The notes under the pieces were generated by a model. That model ran no database searches and was not told where the DNA came from. It saw only the letters and a program-made list of their open reading frames with translations. From Verrucomicrobiota bacterium (lineage in GTDB: Bacteria; Verrucomicrobiota; Verrucomicrobiia; Limisphaerales; UBA1100): a stretch of 64,000 nucleotides of DNA. Location: the NCBI GenBank assembly GCA_028343615.1, contig JAOLZA010000006.1, positions 1 through 64,000 on the forward strand, written 5' to 3'. Made by a program: the position numbers and the translations under genes. Below are positions 36,780 to 46,183 of this stretch, piece by piece. Positions within the stretch are counted from its first letter, which is position 1; each line of letters opens with the position of its first letter.

Positions 36780-37830
36780 AGGTTCCTTGAAAGAACGGAG
36801 TATATTGCCGGGCAACTGGCACGAAACTCTCAGGATAAATCCCAGGAAACTGGGCGAAAGGGCAGGCGAGGCTGATTCGACTGCCCCCTTTGAAACGCCA
36901 CGAATTCGCGTTGAGATTCGGCTTGAACGTCACTTCGGTGATTGGATGGCCCTAAGGGAACGAGGAAAACCGAGCGCAGAAGAGGCACAGTTCACTTGAG
37001 TGGACGGTGGCGGTCGCACGCCATCGAATGCGATAAATCCACTCAAGAGGTTAGGGGCGAAACATACGGGCGCAAGCCCGGCAAGAAGCCGCCCTGATCT
37101 GGCTACGGAAAGCGCTGCACGCATCAGGCTCACTTCGGTGAACCCGATAATCCGTGACAGTTGCCGTACATAGCCCAGTTTGCGCAACCTTCGGGAGGCG
37201 TTAAACTGAGTCAAGTAGGTGCGAGCACGTTTCGAGCGAGCATCGAACGCAGTTGCCCATAGGGTGAAGATTACCTACTGCAGCATCAGCCCGGCGGGAA
37301 ACGAAAATTGGCCGGAAACGGCCAGCCAGACGAAATCCTCTGAAAAGAGGGACAAAGCTGGGGTCCCCGTCGGGATGGCCACGAGCCCAAGACAACGGCC
37401 GTGAAAACCATCCGACGCGGTGGCGATACAAAAACTGTAGCGCTGCCATGTGAACGAAATGGTAATCTGAGGGGTAAGAGGCGAGACCCGTGGCAAGGGC
37501 CAACGCACCGTCAAAAACGGTGGCCGACCCATGCTATCTGGCTTGGAAGTGAATAGTTCACATCCGCGTCCAAGCCTGGTCCGCAGGTCAGCGGCCGCAA
37601 CCACTGGCTGAAGCGGGCTTATAAACCTCACCCAACAATCCAAGTGCCGAAAGGCCTTGAACGGCCCTGCTATGAGGCCGACAACTCCGCGAGTCACGGA
37701 GAATGGCGTCGGGGAGCAACCGACCTGCATTGTGGGTGCCCAACGGTTGCATCGGGAAAGAGCGTGTGGCGAACGCCCACCCCCCAATTTGTCCCTGCTG
37801 GACTTCGGTCCGGCAGGGACCTTTTGTTTT
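36780..37830 (+). ncRNA. large (~1.05 kb) structured noncoding RNA, class not recognised
   Basis: No convincing CDS; at least 15 short-range stems, many with GNRA or C(UUCG)G tetraloops, all consistent with + strand transcription, ending at a strong intrinsic terminator. 5' end is an estimate. Confidence 0.8.
37791..37830 (+). terminator. intrinsic terminator of the large ncRNA
   Basis: GTCCCTGCTGGAC-TTCG-GTCCGGCAGGGAC (13-bp stem, one wobble) followed by CTTTTGTTTT. Confidence 0.9.
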
Positions 37831-37908
37831 CACGCAGATCATGATTTTCAATTGTGCTTGCCCGAAGCTCTTATTCCGTGCTCAATCAGCCCTCACCACT
37901 TTCCAGTT

Positions 37909-38916
37909 ATGGGTAAAATCTACGACAACATCGTGCAAACCGTCGGCGGTACTCCGCTCGTACGGCTCAATAAAGTCACCGAAGGCATCGACGCTACCGT
38001 GCTACTCAAGTGCGAATTCTTCAATCCGCTCTCCAGCGTTAAAGATCGCATCGGTAAATCGATGATCGAGACGGCGGAAGCCGACGGTACCTTAACAAAG
38101 GATACTATCATTATTGAGCCCACTAGTGGCAACACAGGTATTGCTCTCGCCTTTGTGGCTGCCGCCAAAGGTTATTCACTCATCCTAACGATGCCCGAGA
38201 GTATGTCGCTCGAACGCCGCACGTTACTGGCGATGTTGGGCGCGGACCTTGTGCTTACGCCCGCCGCAAAGGGGATGAAAGGCGCAATTGCAATGGCGGA
38301 GAAACTTGCCGCCGAGACGCCCAATGCTTGGGTTCCTCAACAGTTTGAAAACCCGGCAAACCCCGCCATTCACCGCAAAACTACCGCGGAGGAAATTTGG
38401 GAGGATACCGACGGTGAGGTGGATTTTGTTGTCGCCGGCGTTGGGACGGGCGGCACACTCACCGGTTGCTGCGAAGTTATTCGCGCGCGAAAAGAATCAT
38501 TTCGGGCCATAGCCGTGGAGCCCGCAGATTCCCCCGTAATTTCTCAAACCATTGCGGGAGAAGAACTCACTCCGGGGCCGCACAAGATTCAAGGCACCGG
38601 TGCCGGTTTCGTGCCGGACAATCTTCACCTCAAGGCAGAGGACGGAATCGAACAAATCGCTGAGTGTATTAGGGTCAGCAATGATGACTCATTCGCAATG
38701 GCCCGTGAGTTGGCCAAAACCGAAGGTATCTTGTGTGGCATTTCCGCCGGGGCAAACGTAGTTGCCGCGCTAGAGTTGGCCCGTCGCTCGGAGAATTCCG
38801 GTAAGACAATTGTGACCATGGCGCCTTCCACTGGCGAACGCTATTTAAGTACTCCATTGGCCGAGGAAGCCCGCATGATTGTCACAGAACTACCCGTGCA
38901 GGATCCTGCTGCATAA
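37909..38916 (+). CDS. cysK: cysteine synthase A (O-acetylserine sulfhydrylase)
   Basis: [61 protein letters not shown]; start trimmed from 37657 to ATG 37909. Confidence 0.96.
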   Translation: MGKIYDNIVQTVGGTPLVRLNKVTEGIDATVLLKCEFFNPLSSVKDRIGKSMIETAEADGTLTKDTIIIEPTSGNTGIALAFVAAAKGYSLILTMPESMSLERRTLLAMLGADLVLTPAAKGMKGAIAMAEKLAAETPNAWVPQQFENPANPAIHRKTTAEEIWEDTDGEVDFVVAGVGTGGTLTGCCEVIRARKESFRAIAVEPADSPVISQTIAGEELTPGPHKIQGTGAGFVPDNLHLKAEDGIEQIAECIRVSNDDSFAMARELAKTEGILCGISAGANVVAALELARRSENSGKTIVTMAPSTGERYLSTPLAEEARMIVTELPVQDPAA

Positions 38917-39075
38917 TATTTACTGAAAAAAGTGTTGCCAGTCGCACTTGCTTGACCCTAAATGAGGGCGGTTTACGCCTCCGTCACGGATTCAGTCCGC
39001 GAAGGGAATCCCCGTTCGATTGTCTCGATTCAGGCCATCCTGTTTCGTTTCGCTTGCACACACCAATTTTTTATT

Positions 39076-40206
39076 ATGGGAAACAACAATAAAACCGAGT
39101 GGCCCGAAGAAGGTGGTGGCTACTTGGAAATCTCTGACAAAGGCTTTGGCTTTCTGCGTTCTTCGGGCAACCGATTCCAGTCGAAGCCCACCGACATCTT
39201 TGTGACGCCTGATACTATCCGGCGTCACTACCTCCGTGAAGGCTGTCACATTCAAGGCCGACTCGTGCCGCCACACAAGGGGCACAGCCCGCAGCTCAAG
39301 GAGATTTACACCGTGAACGAAATGCCGTTTAAGGAATATACCGAATGCTCGCGATTTGAAAACCTCACCACCATCGATCCGCTTGAAAAATTCAATCTCG
39401 AGACCGAGTCCGACAGCATTGAAACGCGCATTATTGATCTCGTAACCCCCATCGGTAAAGGTACTCGCGGCATGATTGTTTCGCCCCCCCGTACGGGCAA
39501 GACGACCATTCTTAAGCAAATTTGCAACGCCGTTACCACGAACCATCCTGATGTGAAAACCATCGTGATGCTCATCGACGAGCGCCCCGAGGAAGTTACG
39601 GACTTCGAGCGTTCCGTGGACGCCGAAGTGGTCGCCTCCTCCAACGACATGGATCTCGAAACGCACGTTCGCCTTTCACGTTTCATGATCGAGCGTTGCC
39701 GCCGAATGGTCGAGTGCGGGCAGGATGTGTTTATGCTGATGGATTCAATCACCCGCATTGCGCGTGCTTACAATAACGTGAACACCGGGAGTGGTCGAAC
39801 GATGTCTGGCGGCGTTGACGCGCGGGCACTTGAAATCCCTCGACGAATGTTTGCTGCTGCCCGCAATATTGAAAACGGTGGCTCACTCACCATTCTTGCC
39901 ACTGCATTGGTGGACACCGGCAGTCGCATGGACGAGCTGATCTTTCAAGAGTTTAAAGGCACCGGTAATATGGAGCTCATCCTCGACAAAAAACTCGCCG
40001 AACGTCGCCTTTATCCCGCCATAGACATCCCCAAAAGCGGCACTCGCAAAGAAGAGAAGCTCTTCCCTGAAGAACACCTTGATGCCATCCACAAGCTCAG
40101 GCGGACAATGATTGATCTTGACCCTGTCCAAGCAATGGAAACTCTTATTGGCGCGTTAAAAAAGCACAACACCAACGCGGAGTTGCTTACCAAGCTAAAA
40201 ACCTAG
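39076..40206 (+). CDS. rho: transcription termination factor Rho (no N-terminal Rho_N domain)
   Basis: GFGFLRSSGNRFQSKPTDIFVTPDTIRRHYLREG, PIGKGTRGMIVSPPRTGKTTIL, LIDERPEEVTDF, DSITRIARAYN, SGGVDARALEIPRRMF. Confidence 0.96.
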   Translation: MGNNNKTEWPEEGGGYLEISDKGFGFLRSSGNRFQSKPTDIFVTPDTIRRHYLREGCHIQGRLVPPHKGHSPQLKEIYTVNEMPFKEYTECSRFENLTTIDPLEKFNLETESDSIETRIIDLVTPIGKGTRGMIVSPPRTGKTTILKQICNAVTTNHPDVKTIVMLIDERPEEVTDFERSVDAEVVASSNDMDLETHVRLSRFMIERCRRMVECGQDVFMLMDSITRIARAYNNVNTGSGRTMSGGVDARALEIPRRMFAAARNIENGGSLTILATALVDTGSRMDELIFQEFKGTGNMELILDKKLAERRLYPAIDIPKSGTRKEEKLFPEEHLDAIHKLRRTMIDLDPVQAMETLIGALKKHNTNAELLTKLKT

Positions 40207-40218
40207 ATCATTCCTTCT

Positions 40219-41232
40219 ATGGCACCCACCAAGGGGCGAATAAAAAAAACAAAACCCGGTCGCCCGACGGAGTTGAAATCGCGTCCGCCTTATGCGCGGA
40301 TGCTGCAAATTCATGATATGGTACAGCAGGGCAACTACCCCAACGCCACCTCGCTTTCAAAAAAACTGGAGGTCACCACCAAAACGATACATCGCGACAT
40401 CGGATTTATGCGCGACCGATTCACCTTGCCCATTGAATATGATGCCCTTCGAAATGGCTATCATTACTCCGCGCCAGTTGATTCGTTTCCCATGCTGCAA
40501 ATAGACGAAGGCGAACTCTTCGCATTGCTCGTAGCTGAAAAAGTACTGCAACAGTATCGCGGCACGGTTTTCGAAAAACAACTAAACACCGCCTTTGGAA
40601 AAATTTCTAAATCTTTGCCTGACACAGTTTCCATGCGGCTCAGCGACTGGGATGATGCCCTTGATATTCGTAGCACCGGCAAGGTAAATGTGGATGAGAA
40701 AATATTTGACTTGCTGTTCAAATCCGTTGCCAAGGGCCGCCAGTTAGAAATTCTTTACACCAAGCCCAATGACGCGCCTGAGAAACGCGTAATTGACCCT
40801 TATCAAATCGCCAACATTAACAACGATTGGTATCTATATGCCTACGACCACAAGCAAAATGACATACGCTGCTTCGTTCCTGCGCGAATGGAATCAGCAG
40901 AAATTACGGGTCAAAAATTTAAGCGGCCTGATTCCTTTTCCCTCGACCAATATCTCGAAGGTGCCTTTGGGCCTTTCTCCAGTGACGAATCCTACGACAT
41001 TCGGATCCAATTCACCAAGGCTGCCGCGCCCTTCATTCGCGAAAAAAAGTGGCACCCTTCTCAAGAGCTCAGGGAATTAAAAAATGGGCGCGTTGAAGTT
41101 TCGCTCCAATTGAGCCACCTCATCGACATCCGTCGATGGGTTCTCGGTTGGGGCGGTCAAGCCAAAGTTTTAGCCCCAGCGGAATTGCTGGAATCCGTGC
41201 GGGCCGAAGCCAAAGCCATTCTGGCAAAATAA
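40219..41232 (+). CDS. HTH-WYL domain transcriptional regulator
   Basis: N-terminal HTH (NATSLSKKLEVTTKTIHRDIGFMRDR); WYL core NINNDWYLYAYDHKQNDIRCFVPARM; C-terminal SLQLSHLIDIRRWVLGWGGQAKVLAP. Confidence 0.9.
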   Translation: MAPTKGRIKKTKPGRPTELKSRPPYARMLQIHDMVQQGNYPNATSLSKKLEVTTKTIHRDIGFMRDRFTLPIEYDALRNGYHYSAPVDSFPMLQIDEGELFALLVAEKVLQQYRGTVFEKQLNTAFGKISKSLPDTVSMRLSDWDDALDIRSTGKVNVDEKIFDLLFKSVAKGRQLEILYTKPNDAPEKRVIDPYQIANINNDWYLYAYDHKQNDIRCFVPARMESAEITGQKFKRPDSFSLDQYLEGAFGPFSSDESYDIRIQFTKAAAPFIREKKWHPSQELRELKNGRVEVSLQLSHLIDIRRWVLGWGGQAKVLAPAELLESVRAEAKAILAK

Positions 41233-41390
41233 CCGATTTTACGCTCGCCAATCACCCCGAATCCGCTAAATTAACCGGCGTCTGCTTTGGGCGGGAAACC
41301 ATTTGTAGGGGTGGGTGTGGATAACTCACACATTATCTTGTGGGTTTTTGGTTGCCAGCGTTCCGCTTGAGAAGGCACAAGGAGGTCCAA

Positions 41391-44300
41391 ATGTATTTGA
41401 AAAGCCTAAAGGCGATCGGTTTCAAGAGCTTTGCCGATAAAACAACGCTCAATTTTGAACCCGGCATCACGGCCGTTGTTGGTCCCAATGGCTGCGGTAA
41501 ATCCAACATTTCTGATGCTATTCGCTGGGTGCTTGGCGAACAATCGGCCAAGGCCCTGCGCGGCGGGGAAATGGCCGATGTCATTTTCACCGGTACAGAC
41601 GGGCCGCGCGGACGCAAAGCGATCGGGATGGCCGAAGTGTCACTCACCATTGGTGATGTGGATGAGGCGAATCTCAGCGCCGCAGGTGTGGATTTGGATT
41701 TCAACGAAGTAACTGTTACGCGACGCGTTTTCCGTGATGGCGGCAGCGAGTATTTTCTCAATGGCACTGGCTGCCGACTGCGCGATGTGCAGCAACTTTT
41801 TATGGGCACCGGCGTCGGGCGCAATAGTTACAGCATCATGGCGCAAGGCCAAATCACGAATATTATCCAAAGTCGCCCAGTGGAGCGCCGGGCGGTAATC
41901 GAGGAAGCGGCGGGCATCACTAAATTCAAGCAACAGAAAAAAGAAGCACTGCGCAAACTTGATTATACGGAGCAAAATTTATTACGACTCGATGACACCA
42001 TTCGTGAAGTGAAGCGCCAGATTGGCTCGCTTCAACGCCAAGCTGGTAAGGCTCGGCGTTTCCAGAAAACCATGGACGAGCTGAAGCGTCTTGAGACGCA
42101 ACTTGCCCGCCACGATTTTGATGTTATTGATGCCGACCTGATTTCCATCCGCGAAGAGTCCGGCCAGATTCGCGATGAACTGGAGAGCCATTCCAGTGGC
42201 ATCATCGAGGAGGAATCTGCGCTTAAGCATCTGCGCGAACTGCTGGCCGACCTCGACCGGCAAGTTAACGCCGCGCAAACCAAGGGGCTCGAACTGAAAT
42301 CCGAAACCGACCGTCATGAAAACCGGATCCAGTTTAACGAGAAGCGGATGGAGGAATTGGCCGCCCAACACGCTGAAGCTGAGGATGACATCGCCAGCGC
42401 TCAGGAGCGCTGCAAACAAGTGGACGCCGATTTAGAAGGCATCAATCAACAGCTCGGCGATTCGGGTCATTCACTGGAGCGCGCCATCCAACACGTGGTC
42501 GAAAAACGTAATAGGCTGGAGTCCATCGACACCGCCATTCGTGAACGCCAAGCCATACAGGAACGATCCCAGAATGAATCTGGCGAATTGCAAGGCCGCC
42601 TTACTCACGCGCGTAATCAATTGACGGCGTTGGAAATGCAAAAGCAAGGTAACTCCGTGCGTCTGGAAAAGCTTTCCGCTGAGAAAATTCAGTTAGAAGA
42701 AGAGCGCTCCAAACTAGAGGGCAGTCTTTCCGTTTTCGAAAAACAGGTGGCAGGCGACTCGTTGCACGTCCAATCCCATCGCGGCACCGTCGAAGAGCGC
42801 CAGGCTAGGCTGGTGCAGTTGACCGACGAGCTGAATGTTGTCGATGATGCCCTGGATGCCCGACTCCAAAGCCAAGCCGAAGCCAAGGCGCGGTGTGATG
42901 TCTTGAGGCAGCTGATTGAAAATAAAGAGGGGTTCAGTGCCGGCGCGCAAGCGGTGCTTTCTCATTTTGATTCGGCGCACGGCTCACTGGCTGATCAAAT
43001 CCGTGTGCCAGATGAGCACGTACGTGCGGTGGAAGCCGCTTTGGGCGCGAACTTACAGCTTGTGCTCACTGACCAATCTGCGCATGCGAACGATATGCTT
43101 GGCCATCTCGCAAGCGGCGAACAGGGGCGCGCGAGTATTGTGGCGTTGGAATTGCTAAATGAACGCGGCGGGGCCATTCCGCCAAGTGATTTACCTTCGG
43201 AGGGAACGGCTGCCTTGCACGTGGTGGAAACGGATGAGCAGAACCAATCACTGCTGCAAACGTTGCTGGGGCGCACGATGATCGTCGACACGCTTGAAAC
43301 AGCAACGCGCCTGTGGCGAGCAAATCCGGGTAGGTTTGATTTTGTCACGCGCCAGGGTGAGTCCCTCAGTCAGCAGGGCATTTACACCGGCGGTCGCGGG
43401 CATTCCGGTGAACGGGATCACACTTCCGTACTTGCTCGGCGCAATCAAGTGGATGAGCTGGAGCAGCAGCTCACCTCACTGACGCACGAAATTGATGAAT
43501 CCAGCCGTCATAAGGGGCAGTTGTTGGCGGAGCAAACGGAATTGCAGGCGAGTTTACAAAATGCGCGTGACGAATTGAGTGACCGCGAAGTGGCGGTTGC
43601 CACCTCGAAGGGTGAATTTAACGTGCTGCAAAATTCGCGTAAGGTCTTACGCCAGAAGATCGACACCGTGGTTTTTGAGGTGCGCAATCTTGCTGAGCAA
43701 GAGGAAGGCGCGAAGGGCCGGTCGCAGGGATTGGGCGCGCGTATTCGTGAGATGGAAGAGGGTGCGCACGATTTCCAGGAAGCGCTTGACGGGCATGAGC
43801 AGTTCATACACGAACAACGCGAGCGCCGCGAAAACGCCATCGAGGATTTAACGGAAGCAAAGGTTGCCCTGTCCAAAGCTGAGGAACGTGAGAATTCATT
43901 GCTCGAGCGCAAAACCCCGATGGAGCAGCGACTTGAGGAACTGCAGCGTACACTCGAGCGCGCGCAACAAACCTTGAGCGAAAGTGCCGAGCGAAAAGTG
44001 CAGTTTGAAGCTCAGAATGTGGAGTCGCGCCGCGAGATTGATAGGCTGCGCATCGAGCGTGAGGCTTCCAGTGAGCAATCGGCGGAACTGACGCAGCAGC
44101 GTAATCTACAAGCCGCCGGAGCCGAGCGTCGCGAGATGGAGCTTTCGGACAAACGCAATTCACTCACGGACCTGCAGGAACGTAAGAGCGATATCGAAGT
44201 GGAGCTGGCAGAAAAGCGAATGAAACAGGAGCAGCTCGTGGAACGTATCCGCGAGAAGTACAGCGTGAACCTCCACGAAGTGCGCGGTGATTGCGTGACA

Positions 44301-45131
44301 ATTAATATCACCGACAACGGCCAAACCACCACCGAAACCGTCACGGCGGAAGAAATGACTGGTGATGCGCAGTCGATAAATTGGGCCGCCGTGGGTGAGC
44401 AAGTCTCTGCCTTGCAGGAAAAAATTGACGGGATGGGCCCAGTTAACCTGGTGGCAATTGATGAGTATGAAGAGATTGAAGAGCGCCACACATTCCTCAG
44501 TGCGCAACATGATGATTTAGTGAATGCTAAGGCCGAGCTCCAGGAAGTGATCGCGCGCATCGATAAACAGTCGCGCGAAATGTTCATGGAAACCTTTGAG
44601 AAAGTGCGCGAGAATTTTCAGAAAATGTTCCCTGATCTCTTCGGTGGCGGCAAAGCAAATCTTGTACTCACGGAGGAAGCGGATGTGCTTGAATCTGGTG
44701 TGGAGATCGTAGCCTCTCCTCCCGGCAAACAGTTGCGTAGCATCAGCTTGCTCTCCGGTGGCGAACAAACAATGACCGCCGTGGCACTGCTGTTTTCGTT
44801 ATATCAAGTGAAGCCCAGTCCGTTTTGTGTGTTGGACGAATTGGACGCCCCGCTTGATGACGCCAACATTGAGCGTTATGTGAAAAAGCTCAAAGAATTC
44901 CTCACGTTTTCTCAATTCATCGTCATCACCCACAGTAAGCGCACTATTTCGGCGGCGGATGTACTATACGGCGTAACAATGCAGGAACGCGGTGTAAGTA
45001 AGATTGTGAGCGTGAAATTCCACTCGTCACACGACAGCTCCCCATCTTCGCAGAACCGAAATGATGCCGGTGATTCCCTCAAGGCCAATCCCCGCGCGGA
45101 TGAAGACGAGGAAGTCTTTCTCGCCAAATAG
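41391..45131 (+). CDS. smc: chromosome segregation protein SMC
   Basis: MYLKSLKAIGFKSFADKTTLNFEPGITAVVGPNGCGKSNISDAIRWVLGEQSAK, long coiled coils, LLSGGEQTMTAVALLFS, CVLDELDAPLDDAN; SD GGAGG. Confidence 0.97.
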   Translation: MYLKSLKAIGFKSFADKTTLNFEPGITAVVGPNGCGKSNISDAIRWVLGEQSAKALRGGEMADVIFTGTDGPRGRKAIGMAEVSLTIGDVDEANLSAAGVDLDFNEVTVTRRVFRDGGSEYFLNGTGCRLRDVQQLFMGTGVGRNSYSIMAQGQITNIIQSRPVERRAVIEEAAGITKFKQQKKEALRKLDYTEQNLLRLDDTIREVKRQIGSLQRQAGKARRFQKTMDELKRLETQLARHDFDVIDADLISIREESGQIRDELESHSSGIIEEESALKHLRELLADLDRQVNAAQTKGLELKSETDRHENRIQFNEKRMEELAAQHAEAEDDIASAQERCKQVDADLEGINQQLGDSGHSLERAIQHVVEKRNRLESIDTAIRERQAIQERSQNESGELQGRLTHARNQLTALEMQKQGNSVRLEKLSAEKIQLEEERSKLEGSLSVFEKQVAGDSLHVQSHRGTVEERQARLVQLTDELNVVDDALDARLQSQAEAKARCDVLRQLIENKEGFSAGAQAVLSHFDSAHGSLADQIRVPDEHVRAVEAALGANLQLVLTDQSAHANDMLGHLASGEQGRASIVALELLNERGGAIPPSDLPSEGTAALHVVETDEQNQSLLQTLLGRTMIVDTLETATRLWRANPGRFDFVTRQGESLSQQGIYTGGRGHSGERDHTSVLARRNQVDELEQQLTSLTHEIDESSRHKGQLLAEQTELQASLQNARDELSDREVAVATSKGEFNVLQNSRKVLRQKIDTVVFEVRNLAEQEEGAKGRSQGLGARIREMEEGAHDFQEALDGHEQFIHEQRERRENAIEDLTEAKVALSKAEERENSLLERKTPMEQRLEELQRTLERAQQTLSESAERKVQFEAQNVESRREIDRLRIEREASSEQSAELTQQRNLQAAGAERREMELSDKRNSLTDLQERKSDIEVELAEKRMKQEQLVERIREKYSVNLHEVRGDCVTINITDNGQTTTETVTAEEMTGDAQSINWAAVGEQVSALQEKIDGMGPVNLVAIDEYEEIEERHTFLSAQHDDLVNAKAELQEVIARIDKQSREMFMETFEKVRENFQKMFPDLFGGGKANLVLTEEADVLESGVEIVASPPGKQLRSISLLSGGEQTMTAVALLFSLYQVKPSPFCVLDELDAPLDDANIERYVKKLKEFLTFSQFIVITHSKRTISAADVLYGVTMQERGVSKIVSVKFHSSHDSSPSSQNRNDAGDSLKANPRADEDEEVFLAK

Positions 45132-45205
45132 CTTTCGCAGTTCTTTGCCTTAGCTGAAAGCTTGCCCTTGCCAACGGCGGGGCGGATGCGTAGCGTTCAC
45201 CTCCT

Positions 45206-46144
45206 ATGCCACAGGAAACTGAACAAGTCGTTATCATTGGCTCCGGCTGCGCAGGCCTTACCGCAGCGCTTTACTCAGCTCGCGCACAGCTTGCGCCAAC
45301 CGTGCTCACCGGCACGATGCCGGGCGGGCTTCTTACCACGACCAGTATTGTTGAAAATTACCCGGGTTTCCCGGACGGTATCGATGGCACAGAGCTGATG
45401 ATCAACATGCAACAACAAGCCGAACGCTTTGGCGCTAAAGTGAAATTCGGCAGCACGGTGGAAGCGGTTGACTTAAGCGAACGCCCCTTCAAGCTAACCG
45501 TGGACGGTGAGCTAGCGCTGGCGCAAACGCTCATCATCGCGAGTGGGGCAGGGCATCGGCATCTCGGCTTAGACAGCGAAGCGCGACTCGACAAAAAAGG
45601 CGTTACCTATTGCGCCACATGCGACGGCGCGTTGCCGATGTTTCGTGACCAGCCGCTTGTGGTGGTCGGCGGTGGCGATTCAGCTTGCGAAGAAGCGACT
45701 TTTCTCACGCGGTTTGCCAACAAAGTGCATCTCGTCCATCGGCGCGACGAATTGCGCGCATCGAAAATCATGGCCGAGCGCACCCTTGGAAACGACAAGA
45801 TTGAGATGGTGTGGGACTCCGAAGTGGAGGAAATTTTAGGTGAAGATAAAGTGAGCGGCGTGCGCCTGCGGAACAATAAAACCGATGCGGAGCAAATTGT
45901 AGAATGTTCGGGTGTATTTATCGCAATCGGGCACGTGCCTAACACGCAAATTTTCAAGGGACAATTGGAAATGGACGACGCAGGATATATCACCCGAGCC
46001 GAAGGTGCGCAAACGAGTACGCCCGGCGTCTTCGTGGCAGGCGATTGCTCAGACAAAGTATACCGGCAAGCCGTCACAGCCGCCGGAATGGGCTGCGCAG
46101 CAGCGATCGAAGCGGAGCGGTTACTGGCGGCCGAAAGCCAATAG
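45206..46144 (+). CDS. trxB: thioredoxin-disulfide reductase
   Basis: IIGSGCAGLTAALYSARA, VTYCATCDGALP, VVGGGDSACEEA, VFVAGDCSDKVYRQ. Confidence 0.96.
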   Translation: MPQETEQVVIIGSGCAGLTAALYSARAQLAPTVLTGTMPGGLLTTTSIVENYPGFPDGIDGTELMINMQQQAERFGAKVKFGSTVEAVDLSERPFKLTVDGELALAQTLIIASGAGHRHLGLDSEARLDKKGVTYCATCDGALPMFRDQPLVVVGGGDSACEEATFLTRFANKVHLVHRRDELRASKIMAERTLGNDKIEMVWDSEVEEILGEDKVSGVRLRNNKTDAEQIVECSGVFIAIGHVPNTQIFKGQLEMDDAGYITRAEGAQTSTPGVFVAGDCSDKVYRQAVTAAGMGCAAAIEAERLLAAESQ

Positions 46145-46183
46145 ATATCGCAATTGTATGCATTTTCCACTAAAGCAAACCCA

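Noticed and set aside
36800-36860. Glycine riboswitch (GAAACTCTCAGGATAAA resembles AAACTCTCAGGYAAAAGGACAGAG)
   Set aside because: The rest of the aptamer core is missing and the downstream genes are not glycine-related.
36780-37830. RNase P RNA (fragments such as GAGGAAAACCGAGC, GGTAAGAG, GGGCTTATA recall rnpB)
   Set aside because: The universal P4 strands (GAGGAAAGTCC and its ACAGAA...GGCTTAT partner) are not present in pairing register; matches are short and out of order.
36780-37830. Group I/II intron or tmRNA
   Set aside because: No GUGYG 5' boundary, domain V AGC-triad hairpin, group I P7 core, reverse transcriptase/HNH ORF, tRNA-like acceptor ends or tag ORF seen.
37657-37908. N-terminal extension of CysK in the ORF track ([17 protein letters not shown]...)
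   Set aside because: Lies in the structured RNA and across its terminator; the conserved CysK sequence starts at 37909.
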